Virus record (IMG/VR): IMGVR_UViG_3300025120_013693
Span: 1 to 48,093 of that record
Strand: one strand, 5' to 3'
Length of the DNA: 48,093 nt
Source of the DNA: a virus
Below, piece by piece: positions 1-7,308 of the stretch. Every line of letters begins with the position of its first letter. Within the stretch, counting starts at the first letter, position 1. A program made the translations under genes and the position numbers. Below the pieces are notes generated by a model. That model was not told the DNA's origin. It ran no database searches and saw only the letters and a list, made by a program, of their open reading frames with translations.

Positions 1-847
1 TAACCTTATAATTAGTTTCAATTCTATCTTGTTCCTGAACTATGCGTGAATATACAACGTGTTCTTTAAATTTCCTAGCAGATATATCGAAAATATCTTG
101 AAGTGTTAATTCTTCTGTTTTTAATTCCGGGAATTTTTTAAATATGCCCTTAGCACCTAAACCTTTAATACCTTTAATATTATCTGAATTATCTCCTAAT
201 AGTGTTTTATGTAAAATAAAATTTGAAGGTAATACACCAATTTTTTCTTCTACAACCTTTGGAGTATAATACTCTTTTTCCATTGGTCTATATACAATAA
301 TTTTATCAGTTACTAACTGTAGGAAATCTTTATCACTAGATACTATAAAACAAGTTGAATTATGTTTTTTTACTAGTTTTTCAGCTAACACGGCTATAAT
401 GTCATCAGCTTCAACTTTATCGAGTATGGTGGTTTTAACAGGTAATAGCTTTAAATATTGAATTATACGCACTATTTGGTCAATTTTTGAGTCATGTTCT
501 TCCTCAATATTATCAAATGCTTCCCAATTTGTAATTCGTTGTAAATTTCTTGTTCCTTTGTATTCGGAGAGCAGATTCTTTCGGTTGGTAGTTGAACCCG
601 CTCCATCGAATACCACATAAACAGAAGTTGGATTAGTTTGTCTAATCATAGCACCTAAAGAACGGAAGAACCCACCTAACCCACCAATGTGAACTCCATC
701 AGGATTAACCATATTCATCATAGCAAAGTTTCTAAAAAATAGATTTAAACCATCTAAAATTAGTACTCTATCATGTTTTTTTTGTATAGTCTCTTCCTGA
801 TCCTCCTGAACACTGTCCAGCAGGCTAAATAATTCTTTATGCTTCAT
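1..847 (-). CDS. rnh: RNase H / 5'-3' exonuclease (T4 Rnh-like), partial
   Basis: The reading frame opens with ATG at 847 and stays open to the window edge (282 codons, C-terminus cut off). It looks like the FEN-1/T4 RNase H family, which removes RNA primers and flaps from lagging-strand fragments. Visible signatures, in order, are an N-terminal acidic strand (RVLILDGLNLFFR), a VEADDI acidic pair, SSDKDFLQL, and a helix-hairpin-helix stretch (LLGDNSDNIKGIKGLGAKG). These supply the metal-binding aspartates and DNA-binding loop expected of the family. T4 RNase H is about 305 aa, so only a short tail is probably missing. The gene starts 9 nt after the uvsX stop, which implies one gp32-uvsX-rnh replication/recombination transcript. 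Family assignment is firm; the choice between an RNase H role and a broader 5' nuclease role is inferred from synteny. Confidence 0.88.
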   Translation of the reverse strand, partial: MKHKELFSLLDSVQEDQEETIQKKHDRVLILDGLNLFFRNFAMMNMVNPDGVHIGGLGGFFRSLGAMIRQTNPTSVYVVFDGAGSTTNRKNLLSEYKGTRNLQRITNWEAFDNIEEEHDSKIDQIVRIIQYLKLLPVKTTILDKVEADDIIAVLAEKLVKKHNSTCFIVSSDKDFLQLVTDKIIVYRPMEKEYYTPKVVEEKIGVLPSNFILHKTLLGDNSDNIKGIKGLGAKGIFKKFPELKTEELTLQDIFDISARKFKEHVVYSRIVQEQDRIETNYKV

Positions 848-855
848 GTTTTAGT

Positions 856-1929
856 TTATAAGTCTTGTACGTCGTAAAGTACAGGTGTTACATCTTGTTC
901 ATCTTCTACAATCTTAAATGTTCCTCCTCCTAGGATTTTAGACCATTCATCGGCATGCTCTTTTTTATAAGCATTTTTATCTTTATCTGTATCTTGTATA
1001 AAACCATGGTTTGTCATAACAATTTTACCTCTTGATTGCATACCATTAACGTGGTTTTTATCGATCTGTAAATTTGTTCTTTTACCCCATTCTACTTGCA
1101 TACCACCTTTAATTGCTTTAATTTTTGATGTACCAGCATTTGAAATGTTTCCAAATGTAACTACAAATGTAGCATCATACCACATTGCCATTCCACCTTT
1201 GTTCATCATTTTTGGTTGACCCATAGGTGATTCTGCTTTTGCTGTCCAAACTTTATTAACTGCAATTAATGTATTAGTATAAGGTGAAGATTCTTTACGA
1301 GACATTACAATACTTTGGTTAACTGTATTACCAAATTGTGTTGACATTGCTCCTGCATTCCATTCATTGTTATTTTTTAACTTTTCAACTGACATTGCAC
1401 AAGGGATAGAACCAATAGAATCCCAGAAAAATGTTAGATCATAAGGTAAATTACCTTTTTTCTGTTCATTTTGTAAATCCATTATAAATGCTGCTACGTC
1501 TTCAATTGTATGTAAAGTTTCTCTATCAACATAAATAAAGTTTCCTTCATAGTCAATAACATTACCTTCATCATCTTTAATAAGTTTAACTTTTAAACCC
1601 ATTTGAGCTGCATGTTCCCAATTCCATTTCATTTCAGTAATAATAAATACAGGAAGTTGACCCATATTTTGTGATGAAACCGCTGCTTCTAATAGTGCTG
1701 TAGTTTTACCTGTATCTGAATGTCCTCTAAGTAATGAAATGTGTCCCATTGGTATACCAGGTACTCCTGCGATTGCTTGAAAAGCTGGGGATAGTGGTAT
1801 CCATTTTTGTTCCTTAAATTTGACGTTTTTATCTAAACCTTTGGATGATTTAAATTTATTTAGATCAAATTTGCTCTTAATTTCGGCAGACACTGCTGCC
1901 GAAAGAGACTTTGATATTTTTTTCGCCAT
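856..1929 (-). CDS. uvsX: UvsX RecA-like recombinase
   Basis: A 357-aa RecA/UvsX-type strand-exchange ATPase for recombination-dependent replication and repair. The Walker A loop GHSDTGKT lies at about residues 69-76, and a Walker B-like strand (DLTFFWDS) lies near residue 170. The substrate loops downstream include the MSTQFGNTVNQ region. Length is close to T4 UvsX (about 390 aa). It sits 2 nt after the gp32 stop, and gp32 is its known partner on ssDNA. No Shine-Dalgarno is visible before the ATG; the leader is the gp32 stop region. UvsX is favoured over a host-type RecA because of the neighbours and the divergent, shorter C-terminus. Confidence 0.9.
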   Translation of the reverse strand: MAKKISKSLSAAVSAEIKSKFDLNKFKSSKGLDKNVKFKEQKWIPLSPAFQAIAGVPGIPMGHISLLRGHSDTGKTTALLEAAVSSQNMGQLPVFIITEMKWNWEHAAQMGLKVKLIKDDEGNVIDYEGNFIYVDRETLHTIEDVAAFIMDLQNEQKKGNLPYDLTFFWDSIGSIPCAMSVEKLKNNNEWNAGAMSTQFGNTVNQSIVMSRKESSPYTNTLIAVNKVWTAKAESPMGQPKMMNKGGMAMWYDATFVVTFGNISNAGTSKIKAIKGGMQVEWGKRTNLQIDKNHVNGMQSRGKIVMTNHGFIQDTDKDKNAYKKEHADEWSKILGGGTFKIVEDEQDVTPVLYDVQDL

Positions 1930-1931
1930 AT

Positions 1932-2762
1932 TTAGAAAGGTAGATCATCAACTTTATTACCACTATCCTTACTATCAAATAAAGAATCAAATTGATCTAC
2001 TTTACTTTGTTTAGCTTTTGAAGTATCTAAGCTAAAACTAGTAGAAGGTTGGGTAGCAACTGGTGTTGTAACCACCTCTTCTGAATCATCTTCTTCTGGT
2101 GATAGCCACTGTTCTAATGCTGATTTCATTTCATCAAATGTGAACCTTTTAAATAATTCCTTAGGGTTAGGTTGATCATTACCCCATTTTTCTACTAATG
2201 AAGCATCTTCACTAAGTGCAGACGTTTTTAATCTAACACGTACTGATGATTTATTATAAGGAGTACCAGTTGCTTCTGGTCCTACTGTTTCTACTGTAAG
2301 ATCTCTACCACCTACAATATCAGTATAATCTCCAATTTCATCATCAACAGCAAGAGCTAATAATTCTTCATATACTAACTTACCAAATTGCCATAATCTA
2401 ACACCTTTATCTTCTTCTCCACGTACTACTACAGGAACAAAAATACGGTTTTTAGCATCTAATTTTTTAGCTAGTACATAATTTTCTTTGTTATACTCTC
2501 CTTCACGTAGCTTCCCAGCAAATAGAGAAATTGGGTCTTTTTCACCAAAATTTAAAGGTGAAATCATAACTTTATTTGTAATACCATAATAGAACTTAAG
2601 TTCTGTAAATGGGTTAGATGAATCATACGCTGATGGTACAATTCTAATTTGTTGTTTACCTACTGTAGGTCTCCAAAAAATTGTTGTGTAATCGGTCTTT
2701 TGACCACCCTGTGGTTTTGATTGGAGGGTATCCAATTTCTGTTTAAGTTTTGATAAATCCAT
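1932..2762 (-). CDS. 32: Single-stranded DNA-binding protein (T4 gp32-like), zinc-less form
   Basis: A 276-aa gp32-type protein that coats ssDNA during replication and recombination. The N-terminus (MDLSKLKQKLDTLQ) corresponds to the cooperativity arm. The core follows (IFWRPTVGKQQIRIVP, then FYYGITNKVMISPLNFGEKDPI), and the C-terminus is an acidic tail ending DDLPF, which in T4 gp32 contacts other replication proteins. The protein contains no cysteine at all, so the Cys/His zinc site of T4 gp32 cannot form; the corresponding place reads roughly FGEKDPISLFAGKL. It is first in a gp32-uvsX-rnh operon and is preceded by a TTTCGTATATT motif at 2806-2816. Identification rests on pattern and synteny and is strong. 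Confidence 0.87.
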   Translation of the reverse strand: MDLSKLKQKLDTLQSKPQGGQKTDYTTIFWRPTVGKQQIRIVPSAYDSSNPFTELKFYYGITNKVMISPLNFGEKDPISLFAGKLREGEYNKENYVLAKKLDAKNRIFVPVVVRGEEDKGVRLWQFGKLVYEELLALAVDDEIGDYTDIVGGRDLTVETVGPEATGTPYNKSSVRVRLKTSALSEDASLVEKWGNDQPNPKELFKRFTFDEMKSALEQWLSPEEDDSEEVVTTPVATQPSTSFSLDTSKAKQSKVDQFDSLFDSKDSGNKVDDLPF

Positions 2763-2805
2763 AAATGTAACTAATTTTAATTATAACTTTTATTAATGTG
2801 CGCAC

Positions 2806-2816
2806 AATATACGAAA
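2806..2816 (-). promoter_or_regulatory. TTTCGTATATT motif upstream of gp32 (candidate early/middle promoter)
   Basis: The minus strand reads TTTCGTATATT 43 nt before the gp32 start. The identical 11-mer precedes the genes starting at 6380 and 18919, and a variant precedes the gene starting at 29554. All four genes are non-structural. Promoter function is inferred from recurrence and position. Confidence 0.45.
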
Positions 2817-2822
2817 TAGTAA

Positions 2823-3566
2823 CTAAGTATCCAAATCATTTTTAACTATTACTACGCCTTTTTTTTCTACTACTTCTAAAGCACAATCTTGTGCAAAATT
2901 AATACTCGAAGATATTGATTCAGTTTTAAGATATTTATAAATAAAACTTGCAAAAAATGTATCACCTGCTCCTGACAAATCGGATACTTCTGCTTGCCTA
3001 GATGGAGGGTATAATAAATTATTCCATTTAACTCCTTTTTCTCCTAAAGTAACAATTAATTGTCCTTTATAATCAATTAAATTTTCTTTATTTTTATTAT
3101 ATTCAGATTCATTAATTTTTATAAATGAAGCTTTATTAATCCATTTACCAAACGTTTTTTTAGAGTCAATAAACGAAAGTGGATATTTATTAATTAAAAA
3201 TTTAATATCATTTTTATTTAAAAAACCCTTATTATAATCACTAATAATAACTGCATTATAATCCTCTAACTTATCTAAACCTGTAAACCCAGGGCATGTA
3301 TCATTGTCATCTATTCTTAATAACATTTGATTAGTTTTAATATCAACTAACCTAGTTTTAGTAATTAAATTTGAATTTGATATAAAATCTATATTTAAAT
3401 TAGAACTTAAACTTTTTAAATTATTAAAAACATTTTTTGCCATACCACCATTAGTAGTAGACTTAATTGGATTAAAAACAGGAACTGGAGCTTCTGGGCA
3501 AATTCTATTACATTCCCCATATATAAATTTATCTATACAACTATCTCCTATAATTAATATTTTCAT
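2823..3566 (-). CDS. HldE/RfaE domain I-like heptose-7-phosphate kinase (PfkB family)
   Basis: A 247-aa PfkB-fold sugar kinase closely resembling the kinase half of HldE, which phosphorylates D-glycero-D-manno-heptose 7-phosphate at C1. It opens with ILIIGDSCIDKFIYG and carries RICPEAPVPV at about residues 21-30, a signature of the HldE kinase. Other matches are a Gly-Gly substrate segment (NGGMAKN, 39-45), ISDYNKGFL near 108-116, and the catalytic DLSGAGDTF with Asp202 as the expected base. It is shorter than the usual ~310 aa kinase domain. It overlaps the cupin gene by 4 nt (ATGA), pointing to translational coupling. In most bacteria this domain is fused to the nucleotidyltransferase that is encoded here as a separate gene at 4259-4651. 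Sugar specificity is inferred from family signatures. Confidence 0.78.
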   Translation of the reverse strand: MKILIIGDSCIDKFIYGECNRICPEAPVPVFNPIKSTTNGGMAKNVFNNLKSLSSNLNIDFISNSNLITKTRLVDIKTNQMLLRIDDNDTCPGFTGLDKLEDYNAVIISDYNKGFLNKNDIKFLINKYPLSFIDSKKTFGKWINKASFIKINESEYNKNKENLIDYKGQLIVTLGEKGVKWNNLLYPPSRQAEVSDLSGAGDTFFASFIYKYLKTESISSSINFAQDCALEVVEKKGVVIVKNDLDT

Positions 3567-3925
3567 AATTTATTTCCCGTTCTAATTCTATAACTATCTT
3601 CATCAAAATGTTGTGTAGATACTTCAAATATTTCTGAGTTATCTAATAAAGCTTCTAATTGGTGGATTTGTCCTCTTTCTATAGTTAAACAAGTTCCTTC
3701 TTCTATAACTTTACTATATTCTTCTCCTTTTTCAGTATCGATCCAAGTATATTTAAAAACCCCATTATTTACATACCATGATTCTTTTTTCTTAATATGA
3801 TAATGAAGAGAAAATTTATTTCCTGCGGTATCAAATCTTAAAATTTTACCACAGTATTCCTCATCATTATGGATCCAAATTTCTTTACCCCATCCTTTTT
3901 TTACTATTTTAGGTGTTACTATCAT
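3563..3925 (-). CDS. Cupin-fold protein in the heptose cassette
   Basis: A 120-aa single-domain cupin. Motif 1 is complete: Gly35, then His41, His43, Glu48 and Gly55 fit G(X)5HXH(X)4E(X)6G. Motif 2 is present as G77...G85..H88. The metal ligands His41, His43, Glu48 and His88 are therefore all visible. Similar small cupins occur in sugar-phosphate isomerases and epimerases (mannose-6-phosphate isomerase-like) and in polysaccharide loci. It overlaps the HAD gene upstream and the kinase downstream by 4 nt each, so it is tightly built into the cassette. No sedoheptulose-7-phosphate isomerase (GmhA) is present in the window; whether this cupin fills that gap or modifies the sugar otherwise is unknown. 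Confidence 0.7.
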   Translation of the reverse strand: MIVTPKIVKKGWGKEIWIHNDEEYCGKILRFDTAGNKFSLHYHIKKKESWYVNNGVFKYTWIDTEKGEEYSKVIEEGTCLTIERGQIHQLEALLDNSEIFEVSTQHFDEDSYRIRTGNKL

Positions 3926-4272
3926 AATTCTTCTATTCTTCTAGCTTTATCATCTATAATTAAATCGAATGATGGTTTAGTAGGTAATGTAATATCTTCT
4001 TTATACCCAACCACAAGATCATCAAAAAGACATCCCCATTTATTTAATTGTTTTGTAGTTAATTCGGTATAATCTATTTTACTAAAACCTCCTCTAGCTG
4101 TATAATAAGTTATATGCCATCCTTCTTTTTTAAGTTTATTTATTTTTGCTATATTATCAACGCTGGGGATTGCTTTTTCATATATTCTTTTACTTGCATA
4201 AAAACATATTGTTTCATCAATGTCTACAAAAGCTTTTTTTTGTTTATTAGGATATAACTTACTTTCTCTCAT
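3922..4272 (-). CDS. HAD-family phosphatase (candidate GmhB-like role)
   Basis: A 116-aa minimal HAD hydrolase. Motif I is FVDIDETI with nucleophile Asp17 and acid/base Asp19, motif II is the Thr in YYTARG (about residue 58), and motif IV is LIIDDKA with Asp107 and Asp108. It belongs to the small cap-less HAD group often annotated as capsule-biosynthesis phosphatase. Lying between an HldE-type nucleotidyltransferase and an HldE-type kinase, it is well placed to remove the 7-phosphate of heptose 1,7-bisphosphate, the step done by GmhB elsewhere. It overlaps the nucleotidyltransferase gene by 14 nt and the cupin by 4 nt. HAD fold is certain; the substrate is inferred from context. Confidence 0.75.
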   Translation of the reverse strand: MRESKLYPNKQKKAFVDIDETICFYASKRIYEKAIPSVDNIAKINKLKKEGWHITYYTARGGFSKIDYTELTTKQLNKWGCLFDDLVVGYKEDITLPTKPSFDLIIDDKARRIEEL

Positions 4273-4651
4273 TAGTTAAAATATCTGTTGTGGAATAATC
4301 TCCAATACGGTTAAAATATATAATTTCTTTAGCATATTTTCCTCCTACTATTTCTTTACCTTTCCAATCACTTCCTACTACCATAATATCCGGGGAAACA
4401 AAAGACACTAACCTTTCTAAATGTTCTTTATTATCAAAAACCATTACTTTATCTATAGCTCTTAAACTTTCTAATGCATAAACTCTATCTTCTAAATTAT
4501 TATATGGTCTATTTTTACCTTTATCTTTAGCAATTTTTTTATCAGAATCTACTCCAACGATTAATATATCGCCTAATGATTTAGCATAATTAAATAATTC
4601 AAAATGTCCTCTGTGAAGAATATCGAAACAACCATTTACCCAAATTTTCAT
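4259..4651 (-). CDS. HldE/RfaE domain II-like heptose-1-phosphate nucleotidyltransferase
   Basis: A 130-aa nucleotidyltransferase of the cytidylyltransferase superfamily. It begins with VNGCFDILHRGH, giving the HxGH nucleotide-binding motif at residues 13-16. NRPYNNLEDRVYALESL, VVGSDWKGKEIVGG and a terminal GDYSTTDI segment match the C-terminal half of HldE, which transfers AMP to heptose 1-phosphate to make ADP-heptose. A glycerol-3-phosphate cytidylyltransferase-like activity is the main alternative, but the GSDWKG and STT segments and the HldE-type kinase in the same operon favour heptose. It starts 9 nt after the stop of the preceding 156-aa gene. The protein is full length for a stand-alone domain II. 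Confidence 0.8.
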   Translation of the reverse strand: MKIWVNGCFDILHRGHFELFNYAKSLGDILIVGVDSDKKIAKDKGKNRPYNNLEDRVYALESLRAIDKVMVFDNKEHLERLVSFVSPDIMVVGSDWKGKEIVGGKYAKEIIYFNRIGDYSTTDILTNERK

Positions 4652-4660
4652 AACTTATTT

Positions 4661-5131
4661 TTACTCTATAACTATTATTTTATGTATTTTAGTATTTAAC
4701 TGATTTAGTTCATTATGTTGGGTTAGTAATATACAATTTCTATAATGTTGCCAATCTACTTGATATTTAGTATCAACAACCCCTCCATTTAATTTTTTTA
4801 TTAATTCATTTAAAGCATTAATAGTATATAATGTATTTGATTCTTTTTTTCTATGTACTAAAATAGTATTATCTGGGATAGAACTAAGATTTGTTTGATC
4901 AACATTATATGTTATAACAAATTCATCTTTACCAATAATTTCTAATACAAAAAGTTTATTGTATATGATGTCATATTTAGATTTGATCTCAGATATTAAA
5001 TCTTCTAATCCATCTAAATCAGTAAAAGTACAAAATAATTTGTTATTCAAATCTCCTATATTTTGAAATGATGTTAACACATCATAATCTGTATTATACA
5101 TATTAGCTTTATCCTGTAAAATTGTAGTCAT
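4661..5131 (-). CDS. Conserved-looking hypothetical protein, 156 aa
   Basis: I do not recognise this family. The protein is soluble-looking, without signal peptide or membrane segment, with alternating hydrophobic strands (KLFVLEIIGKDEFVITYNV) and an Asn/Asp-rich N-terminus. It overlaps the end of the polymerase-like gene by 23 nt and is followed after 9 nt by the heptose nucleotidyltransferase, so it is translated from the same message as both. The long overlap suggests translational coupling with the polymerase-like protein. Function unknown. Confidence 0.6.
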   Translation of the reverse strand: MTTILQDKANMYNTDYDVLTSFQNIGDLNNKLFCTFTDLDGLEDLISEIKSKYDIIYNKLFVLEIIGKDEFVITYNVDQTNLSSIPDNTILVHRKKESNTLYTINALNELIKKLNGGVVDTKYQVDWQHYRNCILLTQHNELNQLNTKIHKIIVIE

Positions 5132-6380
5132 ATCCTTCTATTTCTTTTATGTTTAATTTATATTTTTTAAATATTTTTCTAATTACATCTAATACATCTT
5201 TATCTTCTTCATAATAATCTAATAAAAATGAATCATATGTATATAATACTAGTTTTGTTTTATATTTTTTTAATATACTAAATATATCCCATAATACCAA
5301 AACATTAGTTGAAGTTTCCATATTTTGTAAAATATAATTAAATAACTTTTGTGGGTTCATATTATTTAATGTTTTCTTTTCATATCTATATCCAGAAATT
5401 TTACATTCTACGAACCCATCGCTTTGGAACTTATCCCAAAGTTCTCCTACGTATTTCTCCACTTTTTTAAAGAATTCCAACCCTTTATAATTTTCGAATA
5501 CCCCTCCGTAAAGTTGTTTGAAAGTAAGTTCTTTCGATTTCTTATATTCCACATTATATAACGATGCGAAATGAGCATGTATATCACTAGTGGGGAAATT
5601 ATAATTAACGAGACTAGCAACCAAACTAGGATGGTAAGCACTAATATCAATTTCCACAAACCTATTGTTGCGCGGTATAAAACTTTTTCTACATCCATTT
5701 TCTTTATTAAGTGCTGCATAATTTACATTTTTAAATTTATTTGATGGTCTTGTTGTTGTAGTTCTTAAGTTGAACTGAGTGTAGACGTATTCACTATTAA
5801 CGGGATGGAAGTACTTTTCGAAAGTGGGTTTGTGTATTCGTATTCCACTTCTCTCGATGGCGTTGAATACCACTGATACTTTACTGTTAAAGAATTCATC
5901 ATATTTTGTTTTTTCTATGTTAATATTTGTTTTTAGATCTCTAAAAATCGTTTCGCACAATTCATAGTGTTTAACAATCGGTATAATTAGGTTTAACTCT
6001 GGATTATCTTTGTGTTGTCTATAAAATAAATCATGTGTAGGTGTTGTAGGTCGTATATATGTAGTAGGGGGTGGTGTTATGTCATAAAGAGCTTTTAAAG
6101 GAAAATAATGTAATATTTCTTTCTTATCGCGACAATATAATATTTCAAACTTATTTAAAATATCGTTTATACGCGCATCTAACGCATTTAAAGCTTCACT
6201 ATGTGTTACACATACCATAAAGCCTTTACTTGCTTCAATCGGTCTAATATACACTAAACTTACATGATTTTGTGCGGGGTGTATAATATCATTATAAGGT
6301 ATTACCTCAATGAAAGCCTTTTTATAACCACTATTTATTAAAACATTTAACTGTTCCTCGTTTTCTACAAGCCAGTACAT
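5109..6380 (-). CDS. Short, divergent family A DNA polymerase-like protein
   Basis: A 423-aa protein with a polymerase-A-type palm. The segment IERSGIRIHKPTFEKY (176-190) resembles the start of the Pol I polymerase domain. TTTRPSNKFKNVNYAALN (208-225) aligns with the TGRLSS...NLQNIP template region, and CRKSFIPRN precedes motif A. Motif A is VEIDISAYHPSLVA (Asp245), followed by DIHAHFASLY; motif B is reduced to KELTFKQLYGG (283-292); motif C is LYTYDSFLLD with Asp383 in place of the usual VHDE. The N-terminal ~110 residues do not show clear exonuclease motifs. At 423 aa it is half the size of T4-like or Pol I enzymes, so it may be an accessory or repair polymerase, or a repurposed one. It heads the operon that ends with the heptose genes and is preceded by a TTTCGTATATT motif. 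Confidence 0.68.
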   Translation of the reverse strand: MYWLVENEEQLNVLINSGYKKAFIEVIPYNDIIHPAQNHVSLVYIRPIEASKGFMVCVTHSEALNALDARINDILNKFEILYCRDKKEILHYFPLKALYDITPPPTTYIRPTTPTHDLFYRQHKDNPELNLIIPIVKHYELCETIFRDLKTNINIEKTKYDEFFNSKVSVVFNAIERSGIRIHKPTFEKYFHPVNSEYVYTQFNLRTTTTRPSNKFKNVNYAALNKENGCRKSFIPRNNRFVEIDISAYHPSLVASLVNYNFPTSDIHAHFASLYNVEYKKSKELTFKQLYGGVFENYKGLEFFKKVEKYVGELWDKFQSDGFVECKISGYRYEKKTLNNMNPQKLFNYILQNMETSTNVLVLWDIFSILKKYKTKLVLYTYDSFLLDYYEEDKDVLDVIRKIFKKYKLNIKEIEGYDYNFTG

Positions 6381-6400
6381 ATAACCTTATTTTAATCCCT

Positions 6401-6411
6401 AATATACGAAA
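6401..6411 (-). promoter_or_regulatory. TTTCGTATATT motif upstream of the polymerase/heptose operon
   Basis: The minus strand reads TTTCGTATATT 20 nt before the start at 6380, identical to the copies before gp32 and the RadA-like gene. It would drive the polymerase-like gene, the 156-aa gene and the four heptose genes together. Function inferred from recurrence. Confidence 0.45.
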
Positions 6412-6415
6412 TTAT

Positions 6416-7276
6416 TTAGTACCCGCCACTATATCCTTCACTTCTTATGGTATTTGTTCTAGATATTGCTTTAGATTTGGTTTCTTGATTAGTAGACCCA
6501 CTAATTGGAAGTAAATAATTATGAGGTGTAGAAACATGCTGTGCTCCTACCATAGGACCTTTATCTGGGTGGATATGGTAAAGTCCTCTATATCTTCTAC
6601 CTGTTTTTTCGATTATAAATTCTGTACCATCAGTTTTTAAATTTTCACCTGGTGTATATCTAAAATATTGATCGTATTTTTTTCTAAAATAGGATTTAAA
6701 ACCTGATATTTTATACTGAGATTCTATTCTTTCAATAGTTTTTTTATTAATATCTTCTACTTTACTTTTTACACCAGTTATAATCCAAGGAATTTGAAAT
6801 GTAAAATATTTTCTAAAATTAACATCTTGGATTTGATCTCTAAATTTTCTAAATTGTTTTAAATTTACTTCAACATACAAAGGACTTGAATATCTTTTAC
6901 AAAAATATCTTTGAAATTCACCTAACTTATAATTATTTTCAGAGGGAATTGGGAAAATTTGTGTTGGGTTTTGAGGTGGTGTTGATCGACTACCAATACC
7001 TAATACATTTTTTTCAACATAAATTGGAGGTAAATCATAATTATTAGTAGTTGGATTTAATGCCCCAGGCTCTAAACCTTCTACGTCTTTATTAGAAGAC
7101 GGGGTTATACTAAATAATTCTTTTGAAGGTTTAACATTAGGGTTTTTTCCTGTAAATTTTCTTCCATCTGATGACATAAAATAATATCCTATATAAGGCT
7201 TATTAGTAATAGCATCAGCCAATTCTGTTCCTTTAGTATATAAATTAGTTTGAATTTGAGAAGGTGGGAAATACAT
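6416..7276 (-). CDS. Putative virion/baseplate-associated protein, 286 aa
   Basis: Not matched to a named family. The protein is Tyr/Pro-rich and probably beta-rich, with a recognisable GYYFMSSDGRKFTGKNP segment near the N-terminus and a YHIHPDKGPMVGAQH segment near residue 235-250. A basic, aromatic central region carries EVNLKQFRKFRDQIQD. It follows the large baseplate/amidase gene after a 32-nt gap and has the late-type motif directly abutting its ATG, so a structural role is likely. No signal peptide or membrane segment is visible. The gene closes the late block before the polymerase-like operon starts. Confidence 0.6.
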   Translation of the reverse strand: MYFPPSQIQTNLYTKGTELADAITNKPYIGYYFMSSDGRKFTGKNPNVKPSKELFSITPSSNKDVEGLEPGALNPTTNNYDLPPIYVEKNVLGIGSRSTPPQNPTQIFPIPSENNYKLGEFQRYFCKRYSSPLYVEVNLKQFRKFRDQIQDVNFRKYFTFQIPWIITGVKSKVEDINKKTIERIESQYKISGFKSYFRKKYDQYFRYTPGENLKTDGTEFIIEKTGRRYRGLYHIHPDKGPMVGAQHVSTPHNYLLPISGSTNQETKSKAISRTNTIRSEGYSGGY

Positions 7277-7290
7277 TTTATTATAAATAT
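7277..7290 (-). promoter_or_regulatory. Late-type motif abutting the start at 7276
   Basis: The minus strand reads ATATTTATAATAAA directly followed by ATG (0 nt spacing). This is a copy of the ATATTTATAATAAAA motif found before many virion genes in the window. If it is a -10-like late promoter element, the transcript would be leaderless or nearly so. Confidence 0.5.
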
Positions 7291-7308
7291 TTTAAATTAA
7301 AAAAACTA

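Noticed and set aside
5447-5719. Minus-strand 90-aa frame with membrane-like stretches inside the polymerase-like gene
   Set aside because: Out-of-frame shadow of the 423-aa gene with no independent start signals.
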